Assembly (NCBI GenBank): GCA_016784945.1 | Contig: JADHTP010000200.1 | Coordinates: 1 to 6,157 of the forward strand | DNA: 6,157 bases | Origin: Deltaproteobacteria bacterium | GTDB lineage: Bacteria > Myxococcota_A > UBA9042 > DTJE01 | Direction of reading: 5' to 3' | Shown: one piece after another, positions 1-5,893 of the stretch | How positions within the stretch are numbered: the stretch's first letter is position 1 | Layout: each line of letters begins with the position of its first letter | Position numbers and translations under genes: made by a program | The notes under the pieces: model-generated | Told to the model about the DNA's origin: nothing | What the model saw: only the letters and a program-made list of their open reading frames with translations | Databases searched by the model: none

Positions 1-573
1 TTCCTTGCGGGGGCCGCCCCAGATGCCAATGAGGAAGTACATGGGCAGCAGCATCACTTCCCAGAACACGTAGAACAGAAAGAAGTCCAGGGCCACGAAC
101 ACGCCCATCATGCCCGTTTCAAGGAGCAGGATGAGGGCGTAGTAGCCGCGCTCCTTCACACCGATGCCGGCCAGGGAGTTGTGCGCGGGCTCCACGGGCT
201 TCTTGACCTGGAAGGAGGCCAGGATGGCCACGAAGGACACCAGGGCCGTGAGAAGGACCATGGGCACTGACACGCCGTCGATGCCCACGAAGTATTCGAT
301 GTTGAAGGCGCTGATCCAGACCACGTGATCCACGAACTGCAGCCCGTAGGCCTGGGGATCCAGGGTCGGGGCAGCGGCCTTGAGCGCCGCCACGTCGGGC
401 ACCAGTTGGGTGTCGAAATTCAAGTAGACCTGGACGGCCAGCACCAGCGGCACTGCAGCGGCCGCCACGGCCACGTACTTGAACGACTCCCGGAACCGCG
501 CCGGAAGGCACACGATGACGGCCGCCCCGATGAGGGGGAAGAACGTCATCCAGGAAAGGACATGGTCAACCAT
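1..573 (-). CDS. nuoM: NADH-quinone oxidoreductase subunit M, N-terminal part (runs off left edge)
   Basis: This is the start of a Mrp-antiporter-like proton-pumping subunit of the complex I membrane arm. Exactly 191 codons are visible, and the reading frame is open at base 1. The diagnostic block is at residues 165-187 (FFLFYVFWEV, then MLLPMYFLIGIWGG). It contains the invariant Glu of transmembrane helix 5 (E172, equivalent to E144 of E. coli NuoM), which is needed for proton translocation. Hydrophobic helices are seen near residues 9-24, 33-50, 102-121 and 144-186. I chose the ATG at 573 because a GGAG Shine-Dalgarno lies 6 nt upstream; the in-frame Met9 has none. The gene starts 19 nt after the nuoL stop and is surely co-transcribed. 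Compared with E. coli NuoM, the Glu lies about 28 residues later because of extra hydrophilic loop sequence around residues 55-85 and 123-143. The remaining roughly two thirds of the protein, and probably nuoN, should lie beyond the left edge. Confidence 0.96.
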   Translation of the reverse strand, partial: MVDHVLSWMTFFPLIGAAVIVCLPARFRESFKYVAVAAAAVPLVLAVQVYLNFDTQLVPDVAALKAAAPTLDPQAYGLQFVDHVVWISAFNIEYFVGIDGVSVPMVLLTALVSFVAILASFQVKKPVEPAHNSLAGIGVKERGYYALILLLETGMMGVFVALDFFLFYVFWEVMLLPMYFLIGIWGGPRKE

Positions 574-592
574 CACACACTCCGTCGACCTT

Positions 593-2767
593 TCAAACCA
601 GCAGGTAGAAGACCAGCACCAGCCCGGTCAGGCCGATGATGATCCCGGTCACGTAGGACTGAATCCGTCCCGTCTCCACCCGGCGAATCCGCTGACCCGC
701 CGAAAGCGTGGCCTGGGCCAGTGCGTTCACCGTGCCGTCCACGAAGACCTTGTCGATACCGCCGTTGATCCAGCACACGATCTTGGTGGCCAGTGCGCTG
801 AAGTTCACCACCCCGTCGATGACCAGCTTGTCGAAGCGGGCCGCCCAGCGGGTGGACGCCAGGAAGGGCCGTATGATGCCGGCCCAGTAGCCTTCGTCCA
901 CGAAATACTTGTTGAAGACCACGTTGTGCACCTTTTCGCCGTACAGGCGTGCCTCGTCTTCCGGCGAACGGTAGGTCCGATAGATCTTCCAGGCCGCGAA
1001 GATCCCCGTGGCCGCCAGCGCGATGGCGATGGCCATGAGGAAATACTCGCCCGCGTGGGAGTGCAACCCGTGACCGTGCTCCGTGGCTTCCGATATCCAG
1101 GACACGTTGGAGGCGCCCACGGCGAATACCGGCTCCAGGAAATGGTGAAAATGGTTGTCGCCGCCCAGGGCCGCCGGCACGCCGATGAACCCGCCCACCA
1201 GGGCAAAGAAGCCCAGGATGTACAGCGGGATGGTCATGCGCTTGTATTCCTTGGCGTGGTGCCGGGTGTGCTCATCCGCCCGGGGTTCGCCGAAGAAGAT
1301 CTGCAGGCCCAGCCGCGTCATGTAGAACGCCGTGAACAGGGCCGCCGTGGCGCCCATGCCCCAGATGAGCCAGCCCGGCACCAGGAGGTTGCCGCTGTCG
1401 AAGGCCTTCCACAGGATCTCGTCCTTGCTGAAGAATCCGCTGGTCCCCGGGATCCCGGCGATGGCGATGGTTGACGCCATGAAGGTGATGTAGGTGGCCG
1501 GTAGGAGCTTGCGCAGGCCGCCCATGTCCTTCATTTCCTGCCTGTGGTGCAGGGCATAGATGATGGAGCCCGAGCCCAGGAACAGGCAGGCCTTGAAGAA
1601 CGCGTGGGTCATCAAGTGGAAAATGCCCGCGGAAAAGGCGCCAACGCCAACGCCGATGAACATGTAGCCCAGCTGGCTCACCGTGGAATAGGCCAGCACC
1701 TTCTTGATGTCGGTCTGGAAGAACCCGATGGTGGCGGCGAACAGGGCGGTCAGGGCGCCCACCACGGCCACCACGGTCATGGCGGCGGGCGAGAACGCGA
1801 ACAGGAAATTGAGACGGGCCACCATGTACACGCCGGCGGTCACCATGGTGGCGGCGTGGATCAGGGCGGACACGGGCGTGGGGCCGGCCATGGCGTCGGG
1901 GAGCCACACGTAGAGGGGCAACTGGGCCGACTTGCCGCAGGCCCCCACGAAGAACAGGATGCAGGACAGGGTCACGATGGGAACGCCAAAGGCCGTCTTG
2001 GCCAGGAAGGCATTGCGAAAGGCCTCGTCGGCCATGAGGGAGTCCAGTTCCCTGAACACCAGCGTGGGGCCCATGGCGCCGTCGTAGGCGTAGACACCGT
2101 CGGTCCAGCCGCCCACCATGCCCCACATGAGAACGGCCATGCCCGCGATGAACGCGAAGTCGCCGATGCGGTTGACCACGAAGGCCTTCATGCCCGCTGC
2201 GGCCTTGTCCACCTCTTCGTAGTAATAGGAAATCAGCAGGTAGGAGCAAAGGCCCACGCCTTCCCAGCCCACGAACATCATGAGGAAGCTGTCGCCCAGC
2301 ACCAGGACCAGCATGGCGAACATGAACAGGTTCATCCAGGCGAAGAAGCGCCAGTAGGGCTTTTCGTCCTGCATGTAACCCGTGGAGAAAACGTGGATCA
2401 GCGATCCCACGAAGGTGACCACGAACAGCATCACGGCGGTGAGCCGGTCCGCCGCGAAGGCAAAGGGCAGATTGAGCGCATGCTGGTCCCACTGGAACCC
2501 GATCCACGGCCAGAGGTTGTTCACCAGGACCACGCCGTCCTCGTGGCCCATGATCTGCAAGATGGCGTACAGGGCCACCAGGAGGGACCCGAAAACCGGG
2601 ATCAGCGCGATGGTGTGCACGGTCCAGCGGCCCACGGTCCTCTGGAGAGTGGCGCCCAGGGTGCCGTTGATGAAGGCCCCGACCAGGGGCAGCAACGGTA
2701 TCAGGACCAGGTACCAGGCCTCGATCTCGGTGACCCTGGCGGCGATTTCGATTTCTTCAGGTGCCAT
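593..2767 (-). CDS. nuoL: NADH-quinone oxidoreductase subunit L (proton-pumping, long lateral helix)
   Basis: This is the distal antiporter-like subunit of the complex I membrane arm; it pumps protons and carries the lateral helix that ties the arm together. It has 724 residues against about 613 in E. coli. Landmarks are GWEGVG with E169 (helix-5 Glu), VNRIGD with D203, GACGKSAQLPLYVWLPDAMAGPTPVSALIHA with K279 and H304 (given as positions 275-305), TDIKKVLAYSTVSQLGYMF near 352-370, the HLMTHAFFK block with H384, H388 and K392, and GFFSKDE with K448/D449. All expected charged residues of the proton path are therefore present. The C-terminal part (about 600-700) fits the amphipathic lateral helix, and the final hydrophobic stretch 702-724 its anchoring helix. 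About 18 acidic residues precede the first membrane helix. The loop at 539-571 is rich in His. ATG at 2767 is the only sensible start: residue 12 is GTC, and a GGGA lies 5 nt upstream. It begins 13 nt after the nuoK stop. Confidence 0.98.
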   Translation of the reverse strand: MAPEEIEIAARVTEIEAWYLVLIPLLPLVGAFINGTLGATLQRTVGRWTVHTIALIPVFGSLLVALYAILQIMGHEDGVVLVNNLWPWIGFQWDQHALNLPFAFAADRLTAVMLFVVTFVGSLIHVFSTGYMQDEKPYWRFFAWMNLFMFAMLVLVLGDSFLMMFVGWEGVGLCSYLLISYYYEEVDKAAAGMKAFVVNRIGDFAFIAGMAVLMWGMVGGWTDGVYAYDGAMGPTLVFRELDSLMADEAFRNAFLAKTAFGVPIVTLSCILFFVGACGKSAQLPLYVWLPDAMAGPTPVSALIHAATMVTAGVYMVARLNFLFAFSPAAMTVVAVVGALTALFAATIGFFQTDIKKVLAYSTVSQLGYMFIGVGVGAFSAGIFHLMTHAFFKACLFLGSGSIIYALHHRQEMKDMGGLRKLLPATYITFMASTIAIAGIPGTSGFFSKDEILWKAFDSGNLLVPGWLIWGMGATAALFTAFYMTRLGLQIFFGEPRADEHTRHHAKEYKRMTIPLYILGFFALVGGFIGVPAALGGDNHFHHFLEPVFAVGASNVSWISEATEHGHGLHSHAGEYFLMAIAIALAATGIFAAWKIYRTYRSPEDEARLYGEKVHNVVFNKYFVDEGYWAGIIRPFLASTRWAARFDKLVIDGVVNFSALATKIVCWINGGIDKVFVDGTVNALAQATLSAGQRIRRVETGRIQSYVTGIIIGLTGLVLVFYLLV

Positions 2768-2780
2768 CGGGTTCCCGTCC

Positions 2781-3089
2781 CTACAGTTTCATCCTGCTGA
2801 CCTGGTCCACGTCCACCGTCCTGTAGTGGTGGAAGATGGACAACACGATAGCCAGCGCCACCACGGTTTCCGCGGCGGCGAGGGCAATGACCATGACCGC
2901 GAAGGCATGGCCCTCGATACCCCCGACGCCGTAGCGCGAAAAAGCCACCAGGTTCACGTTGGCGGCGTTCAGGATCAGTTCCACGCCCAGCAGCACGCCG
3001 ATGGCGTTCTTCCGCGTGGCCAGGTTGATGAGCCCCAGCACGAAGAGGACGGCCGCCAGCACCACGAAATGTGTGAGCGTCACGTGCAT
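2781..3089 (-). CDS. nuoK: NADH-quinone oxidoreductase subunit K
   Basis: This small MrpC-like membrane subunit of complex I lies between NuoJ and NuoN and contributes to the central chain of charged residues. It has 102 residues, the usual family length (E. coli NuoK has 100). Three transmembrane helices are visible near residues 5-23, 29-50 and 61-85. The family signature is GVELILNAANVNLVAF, with the membrane-embedded E37 in helix 2; a second buried glutamate, E74, sits in helix 3. These correspond to E36 and E72 of E. coli NuoK, both important for coupling. The start ATG lies 1 nt after the nuoJ stop (TGA-G-ATG). A purine-rich GAGGAGAGGGA inside the end of nuoJ serves as ribosome binding site, so translation is probably coupled to nuoJ. 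The gene ends with TAG. Nothing looks truncated or unusual. Confidence 0.97.
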   Translation of the reverse strand: MHVTLTHFVVLAAVLFVLGLINLATRKNAIGVLLGVELILNAANVNLVAFSRYGVGGIEGHAFAVMVIALAAAETVVALAIVLSIFHHYRTVDVDQVSRMKL

Positions 3090-3090
3090 C

Positions 3091-3618
3091 TCAGTCCCTC
3101 TCCTCGGGCTTCAGTTCCCGCCGGGCCACCAGGAGTGCGCCCAGGAGCACGGCAAGGAGCACCACCGAGATGATCTCGAAGGGAAGCAGGTACCTGGACA
3201 GGAACAGGTCTCCGATACCGCTGGTGGTGGGCCCCGTGGCGTCCACGGGCGCCGTGGGAAGGGGGGACGACAGGATGGCGTAGAGCAGCACGCCCAGCAG
3301 GACCAGTCCCGCAGGCACCGCCACCACCCAGTTCACCGACTGGTTGGAGACCTTGATGTCTTCGATGCGCTTGGTGAGGAACACCCCGAACAGAAACAGG
3401 ATCAGCACGCCGCCCACGTAGACCACGATCTGGGTCACAGCCACGAAGTCCGCGTCCATGAGGCCATACAGGCACGCCACGGACAGCAGAGTGCCCAGGA
3501 GTCCGAGGGTCGCGTGGACCAGGCTGCGGTGGAAGGTCACCATGAGGCCGAAACCCACCGTCAGGATGGCGAAGGCCCAGAACAGGGCGTCTTTCAGCGT
3601 CAATGCGTCCATCATCAT
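3091..3618 (-). CDS. nuoJ: NADH-quinone oxidoreductase subunit J
   Basis: NuoJ is the ND6-type membrane subunit at the junction of the pumping arm and the quinone site; its third helix changes shape during turnover. The protein has 175 residues (E. coli 184). Five hydrophobic helices are visible near residues 10-29, 33-53, 58-82, 95-116 and 143-165. Helix 3 holds the conserved block TQIVVYVGGVLILFLFGVFL (62-81), with the family tyrosine Y67 and the VGG that forms a pi-bulge in known structures. Helix 5 has the typical PFEIISVVLLAVLLGALL. A hydrophilic, Pro/Thr-rich loop lies at 118-138. The start is three ATGs in a row; I use the first (3618) because it forms a 4-nt ATGA overlap with the nuoD stop. 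Starting at Met2 or Met3 would change nothing important. In most genomes nuoH and nuoI, or E to I, separate nuoD from nuoJ. Here they are absent. Confidence 0.97.
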   Translation of the reverse strand: MMMDALTLKDALFWAFAILTVGFGLMVTFHRSLVHATLGLLGTLLSVACLYGLMDADFVAVTQIVVYVGGVLILFLFGVFLTKRIEDIKVSNQSVNWVVAVPAGLVLLGVLLYAILSSPLPTAPVDATGPTTSGIGDLFLSRYLLPFEIISVVLLAVLLGALLVARRELKPEERD

Positions 3619-4784
3619 CGATCCGTCTCGGGTGCAATGATATCCAGGCTCGCGAACAGCGCCACCAGGTCGGCGATCATCATCCCGGGGGCCAGCTTTT
3701 CCACCACGGAAAAGGCCGTGAACGAACCGGTCCGCAAGTGGATCCGGTGGGGGTTCACGGTCCCGTCGGACATCACGTACGTGAACAGGTCACCCCGGGC
3801 GCCCTCGACCCTGGCATGGGCCGACAGACCTTTTTCAGGCTTGATCTTCTTGGGCACCTTGCCCATCACGGGGCCAATGGGCATCTGTGCCAGGGCCTGG
3901 CGGATGATGCGGACCGACTGGAGCATCTCCTCGATGCGCACCCAGAACCGGTCGAACACGTCGCCCACGGTCCCCTTGATGCCCCGACCCACGCACACGT
4001 CGAATTCCAGCTCGGGGTACACGCCGTAGGGCTGGTCCCGCCTCACGTCGAAGTCCACGCCGCTGGCCCGCAGGTTGGGGCCGATGAGGCTGTACCCGAT
4101 TGCGTCTTCGCGGGAAATCACGCCCACATTGGCACACCGCTTGACGAAAATCTCGTTGAAGCTGATCAGGTTGTTGAACTCCTTGACGAAGATTTCGAAC
4201 CCGTCCAGGAAGTCCAGGATCTTCTGTTTCATGCCGGAAGGCAGGTCGAAGGAAACGCCCCCGATGCGCATGTAGTTGTAGGTCAGCCGGGCCCCGAGCC
4301 ATTCCTCGAAGATGTCGTTGATGGTTTCCCGCTCACGGATGCCGTGAAGGAAAGGGGTGTAGGCCCCCAGGTCCATGGTGACGGAGCCGAGGCAGATGAT
4401 GTGGCTGGCGATGCGGTTCAGTTCGTCCGCCACCACCCGGAGATATTCGGCACGCGCGGGCACTTCCGTTCCCAGCAGCTTCTCCACGGCCAGGGCGTAG
4501 CCGTGGTTCACGAACATGGCACCCAGGTAGTCGATCCGGTCCGTGTAGGGCATGAAGCCCTGCCAGGGGATGCCTTCGCCAATTTTTTCGATGCCGCGAT
4601 GCAGGTAGCCGATGTCCGCGGTCAGCTTCCCGATCACCTCGCTGTCCATGGACAGGATCAACCGGAGCACGCCGTGGGTGGAGGGATGGTGCGGTCCCAT
4701 GTTCAGGACCATGTCCCCGTTTTCTTCCACGAGTTCCACGTGCGGGTCCGCGTGTTCTTCCACGCCTGTCACCTTTTCGGTCAT
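3615..4784 (-). CDS. nuoD: NADH-quinone oxidoreductase subunit D (49 kDa, quinone-site subunit)
   Basis: NuoD is a peripheral-arm subunit descended from the large subunit of NiFe hydrogenases. With NuoB and NuoH it forms the quinone-reduction pocket next to Fe-S cluster N2. It has 389 residues, within the normal range for an unfused NuoD. The N-terminal signature MGPHHPSTHGVLRL lies at residues 29-42, with the quinone headgroup ligands H37 (in STHG) and Y86 (in RIDYL), matching His38 and Tyr87 of Thermus Nqo4. GYLHRGIEK is at 59-67. The protein ends in SLDII...ETDR, keeping the conserved terminal Asp-Arg, so it is complete. The ATG at 4784 overlaps the nuoC stop by 4 nt (ATGA); the same frame extends 56 codons upstream but only inside nuoC. 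C and D are separate genes here, unlike the E. coli CD fusion. Its partner genes nuoB and nuoH are not in the window. Confidence 0.98.
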   Translation of the reverse strand: MTEKVTGVEEHADPHVELVEENGDMVLNMGPHHPSTHGVLRLILSMDSEVIGKLTADIGYLHRGIEKIGEGIPWQGFMPYTDRIDYLGAMFVNHGYALAVEKLLGTEVPARAEYLRVVADELNRIASHIICLGSVTMDLGAYTPFLHGIRERETINDIFEEWLGARLTYNYMRIGGVSFDLPSGMKQKILDFLDGFEIFVKEFNNLISFNEIFVKRCANVGVISREDAIGYSLIGPNLRASGVDFDVRRDQPYGVYPELEFDVCVGRGIKGTVGDVFDRFWVRIEEMLQSVRIIRQALAQMPIGPVMGKVPKKIKPEKGLSAHARVEGARGDLFTYVMSDGTVNPHRIHLRTGSFTAFSVVEKLAPGMMIADLVALFASLDIIAPETDR

Positions 4785-5305
4785 TTCGAATCCCGGATCA
4801 GGTCCAGGAAGCTCTGCCTCGTGGTCTCGAAGCCCAGCGCCGTGGGCCCTTCCTTCCAGTCCTTGCGCAGGGGGTGGCCTTCCCACTCCTCGGGCAACAG
4901 GATGCGGCGCAGGTCGGGGTGTCCATCGAAACGTATGCCCAGCAGATCCCACGCCTCGCGTTCGTTCCAGTTGGCCGTGGGGTACAGGCCGGACAACGTG
5001 GGGACCACGGGCTCTCCACGCGGCAGGTCCACCCGCACAACCAGGGTGTGCTTGTGGCCGTAGGAATAGAAGTGGTACTCGATCCGGAGGTCGTCCACGC
5101 CCTCTTCCAGACCCATGAGGTCGATGCCCGTGACGGCCATGAGGAAGTCGAAGTCCAGTTCGGGGGTGTCCCGCAGGAAGGCGGCGGCCTTCGTGATGGA
5201 CAAAGGCGCCACCTGGACCCAGGGATCGATGGCGTTCACACCCTCGGCGACCACGGCCTCGGGACAGGCGTCCTTCAGACTCTGGATGACGGCCGCAGCC
5301 TCCAT
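4781..5305 (-). CDS. nuoC: NADH-quinone oxidoreductase subunit C (30 kDa)
   Basis: NuoC is a cofactor-free hydrophilic subunit that packs against NuoD, NuoB and NuoI in the connecting module of complex I. The 174-residue protein carries the 30-kDa subunit signature at about 112-136, with NWNEREAWDLLGIRFDGHPD followed by LRRILLP, and then the usual WEGHPLRKDW block (141-150). The N-terminal domain (about 26-105) contains the family pattern of FDFLMAVTGID followed by a strand LRIEYHFYSYG. It is somewhat short compared with Thermus Nqo5 (207), mainly because it lacks a C-terminal tail. ATG 5305 is chosen because an AGAGG Shine-Dalgarno ends 5 nt upstream, homology starts here, and the ATG overlaps the nuoA stop by one base (TGATG). 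The frame stays open further upstream, to 5566, but that would run inside nuoA. In nearly all nuo operons nuoB would sit between nuoA and this gene. Confidence 0.97.
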   Translation of the reverse strand: MEAAAVIQSLKDACPEAVVAEGVNAIDPWVQVAPLSITKAAAFLRDTPELDFDFLMAVTGIDLMGLEEGVDDLRIEYHFYSYGHKHTLVVRVDLPRGEPVVPTLSGLYPTANWNEREAWDLLGIRFDGHPDLRRILLPEEWEGHPLRKDWKEGPTALGFETTRQSFLDLIRDSK

Positions 5306-5697
5306 CACCACCTCTTGAGATCCTTGATCCACCGCAGGTCGCCCCGGAGCCAGACGTAAATCAGGGCGGCCAGGAGGATCGTGACAAACAGGGTTATCTC
5401 GGCCAGCGCGATCATCCCGCGGCCGGCGCCCACCCATTCCCGGAGGACCGCAGCCACCGGGAGGACCAGGGCGATTTCCACGTCGAACACCACGAAGACC
5501 AGTGCGATCAGGTAGAAACGGGGGTTGAAGTTGAACCAGGCGTCCTTGACGGGCTCTTCGCCACACTCGTAGGGCATGTCCTTCAGGGGTGTGTGGCGGA
5601 CCTTCGGCCGGAAGAACCGACCCAGGAACAGGGCCACGAAGACGAAGCCGGCGATGACGGCGACGAACACCGCCACGGGTAGCAACCCGGTCTCCAA
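5305..5697 (-). CDS. nuoA: NADH-quinone oxidoreductase subunit A
   Basis: NuoA is the ND3-type membrane subunit, with a long loop that lines the quinone-tunnel entrance between the membrane and peripheral arms. The 130-residue protein has three helices (about 7-28, 61-84, 97-117). The conserved loop motif PYECGEEP contains C45 (the equivalent of the ND3 switch-loop cysteine), and the helix-2 block ALVFVVFDVEIALVLPVA contains D72 and E74. The start is TTG (5697), translated as Met. It is supported by an excellent GAGGAG Shine-Dalgarno with 6-nt spacing, and there is no ATG or GTG near the expected N-terminus. The stop overlaps the nuoC start by one base. It is the first gene of the operon: upstream lie a probable promoter and then a divergent gene. 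The lack of nuoB immediately after it is unusual. Confidence 0.97.
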   Translation of the reverse strand: METGLLPVAVFVAVIAGFVFVALFLGRFFRPKVRHTPLKDMPYECGEEPVKDAWFNFNPRFYLIALVFVVFDVEIALVLPVAAVLREWVGAGRGMIALAEITLFVTILLAALIYVWLRGDLRWIKDLKRW

Positions 5698-5703
5698 AAC
5701 CTT

Positions 5704-5709
5704 CTCCTC
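5704..5709 (-). promoter_or_regulatory. Shine-Dalgarno site fixing the TTG start of nuoA
   Basis: On the minus strand this reads GAGGAG and is followed by 6 nt (AAGGTT) and then TTG. The match to the 16S rRNA tail is strong and the spacing is ideal. This decides the non-ATG start at 5697, since no ATG or GTG lies nearby in frame. Confidence 0.85.
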
Positions 5710-5712
5710 GAA

Positions 5713-5730
5713 GGCGCCGCGTAAAGCGCC
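5713..5730 (-). promoter_or_regulatory. small GC-rich hairpin in the nuoA leader
   Basis: On the minus strand, GGCGC and GCGCC are perfect 5-bp complementary arms around the 8-nt loop TTTACGCG. The hairpin ends 3 nt before the Shine-Dalgarno of nuoA and would lie within the 5' leader of the predicted transcript. It could modulate translation initiation, but GC-rich DNA forms such short stems by chance. It has no following T-run, so it is not a terminator. Confidence 0.3.
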
Positions 5731-5743
5731 GGATTCGGGGCGT

Positions 5744-5773
5744 AAACTAAGCCACCACGAGGACGGGTGTCAA
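5744..5773 (-). promoter_or_regulatory. probable sigma70-type promoter of the nuo operon
   Basis: On the minus strand a perfect -35 TTGACA lies at 5773-5768. The best -10 partner is TAGTTT at 5749-5744 with 18-bp spacing; it keeps the first T, the second A and the final T of TATAAT. The 17-bp alternative TTAGTT and the 16-bp alternative CTTAGT (preceded by TGG) are no better. Transcription would start near 5737, giving a leader of about 40 nt before nuoA. The position and perfect -35 are convincing; the -10 is weak, so the promoter may need an activator or belong to another sigma factor. Confidence 0.55.
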
Positions 5774-5826
5774 GGGTAAAACCCCATCGAGACGCACCTT
5801 GCTGCCTGGCTAATCCATTGATCATC

Positions 5827-5859
5827 GGGATTTCGTTTGAAAGGGACCGTCCAAATCCC
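5827..5859. repeat. 7-bp inverted repeat bracketing the lipoprotein promoter -35 (possible operator)
   Basis: GGGATTT (5827-5833) and AAATCCC (5853-5859) are perfect inverted arms separated by 19 bp. The -35 of the plus-strand promoter lies between them, and the right arm abuts the -10 hexamer. A protein bound here would compete with RNA polymerase. A second small inverted repeat, GGAC-C-GTCC (5844-5852), lies inside but does not share its centre. The function is an inference from symmetry and placement only. Confidence 0.35.
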
Positions 5860-5865
5860 TAAAAT
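5837..5865 (+). promoter_or_regulatory. near-consensus sigma70 promoter of the lipoprotein gene
   Basis: TTGAAA (5837-5842) and TAAAAT (5860-5865) each differ from consensus by one base and are separated by the optimal 17 bp. Transcription should start near 5872, leaving a leader of about 20 nt that contains little besides the ribosome binding site. It diverges from the nuo promoter; the two -35 elements are about 64 bp apart. An inverted repeat surrounds the -35. Confidence 0.75.
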
Positions 5866-5881
5866 GCTCCCGTCGTAGTTT

Positions 5882-5887
5882 GGGAGG
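5882..5887 (+). promoter_or_regulatory. Shine-Dalgarno site deciding the lipoprotein start
   Basis: GGGAGG ends 6 nt before the ATG at 5894. It directly abuts the alternative in-frame ATG at 5888, which is too close for efficient initiation. This favours 5894 as the start; using 5888 would only add Met-Glu. Confidence 0.75.
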
Positions 5888-5893
5888 ATGGAG

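Noticed and set aside
1272..2507. Open frame of 411 codons on the minus strand inside nuoL
   Set aside because: It is an alternative frame of nuoL with an Arg/Gly/His-rich product, a frame-shifted shadow of the real gene.
1544..2800. Long open frame on the plus strand (418 codons) antisense to nuoL
   Set aside because: The His/Gly/Gln-rich composition is typical of antisense translation of a GC-rich membrane-protein gene, there is no recognisable domain, and it lies wholly opposite nuoL apart from a short tail.
3615..4952. Longer version of nuoD starting at 4952 (445 residues)
   Set aside because: The extra 56 residues overlap nuoC and look unstructured; ATG 4784 gives the standard ATGA overlap and a normal NuoD length.
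3603..5063. Long open frame on the plus strand (486 codons) antisense to nuoD and nuoC
   Set aside because: The translation is low in hydrophobic order, rich in His, Gln, Gly and Val, and matches nothing known. It mirrors two clearly conserved genes, and such frames are common opposite GC-rich genes.
4781..5566. Longer version of nuoC starting at 5566 (261 residues)
   Set aside because: The extra 87 residues lie inside nuoA in another frame and show no NuoC homology, and the start at 5305 has a good ribosome binding site.
5774..5785. GGG-TAAAA-CCC short inverted repeat as a possible terminator
   Set aside because: The stem is only 3 bp with no T-run, and it lies between divergent promoters where no transcript ends.
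5583..5825. Minus-strand open frame of 80 codons overlapping the nuoA start
   Set aside because: It spans the nuo promoter and leader and overlaps nuoA in another frame with an Arg/Ser/Pro-rich product.
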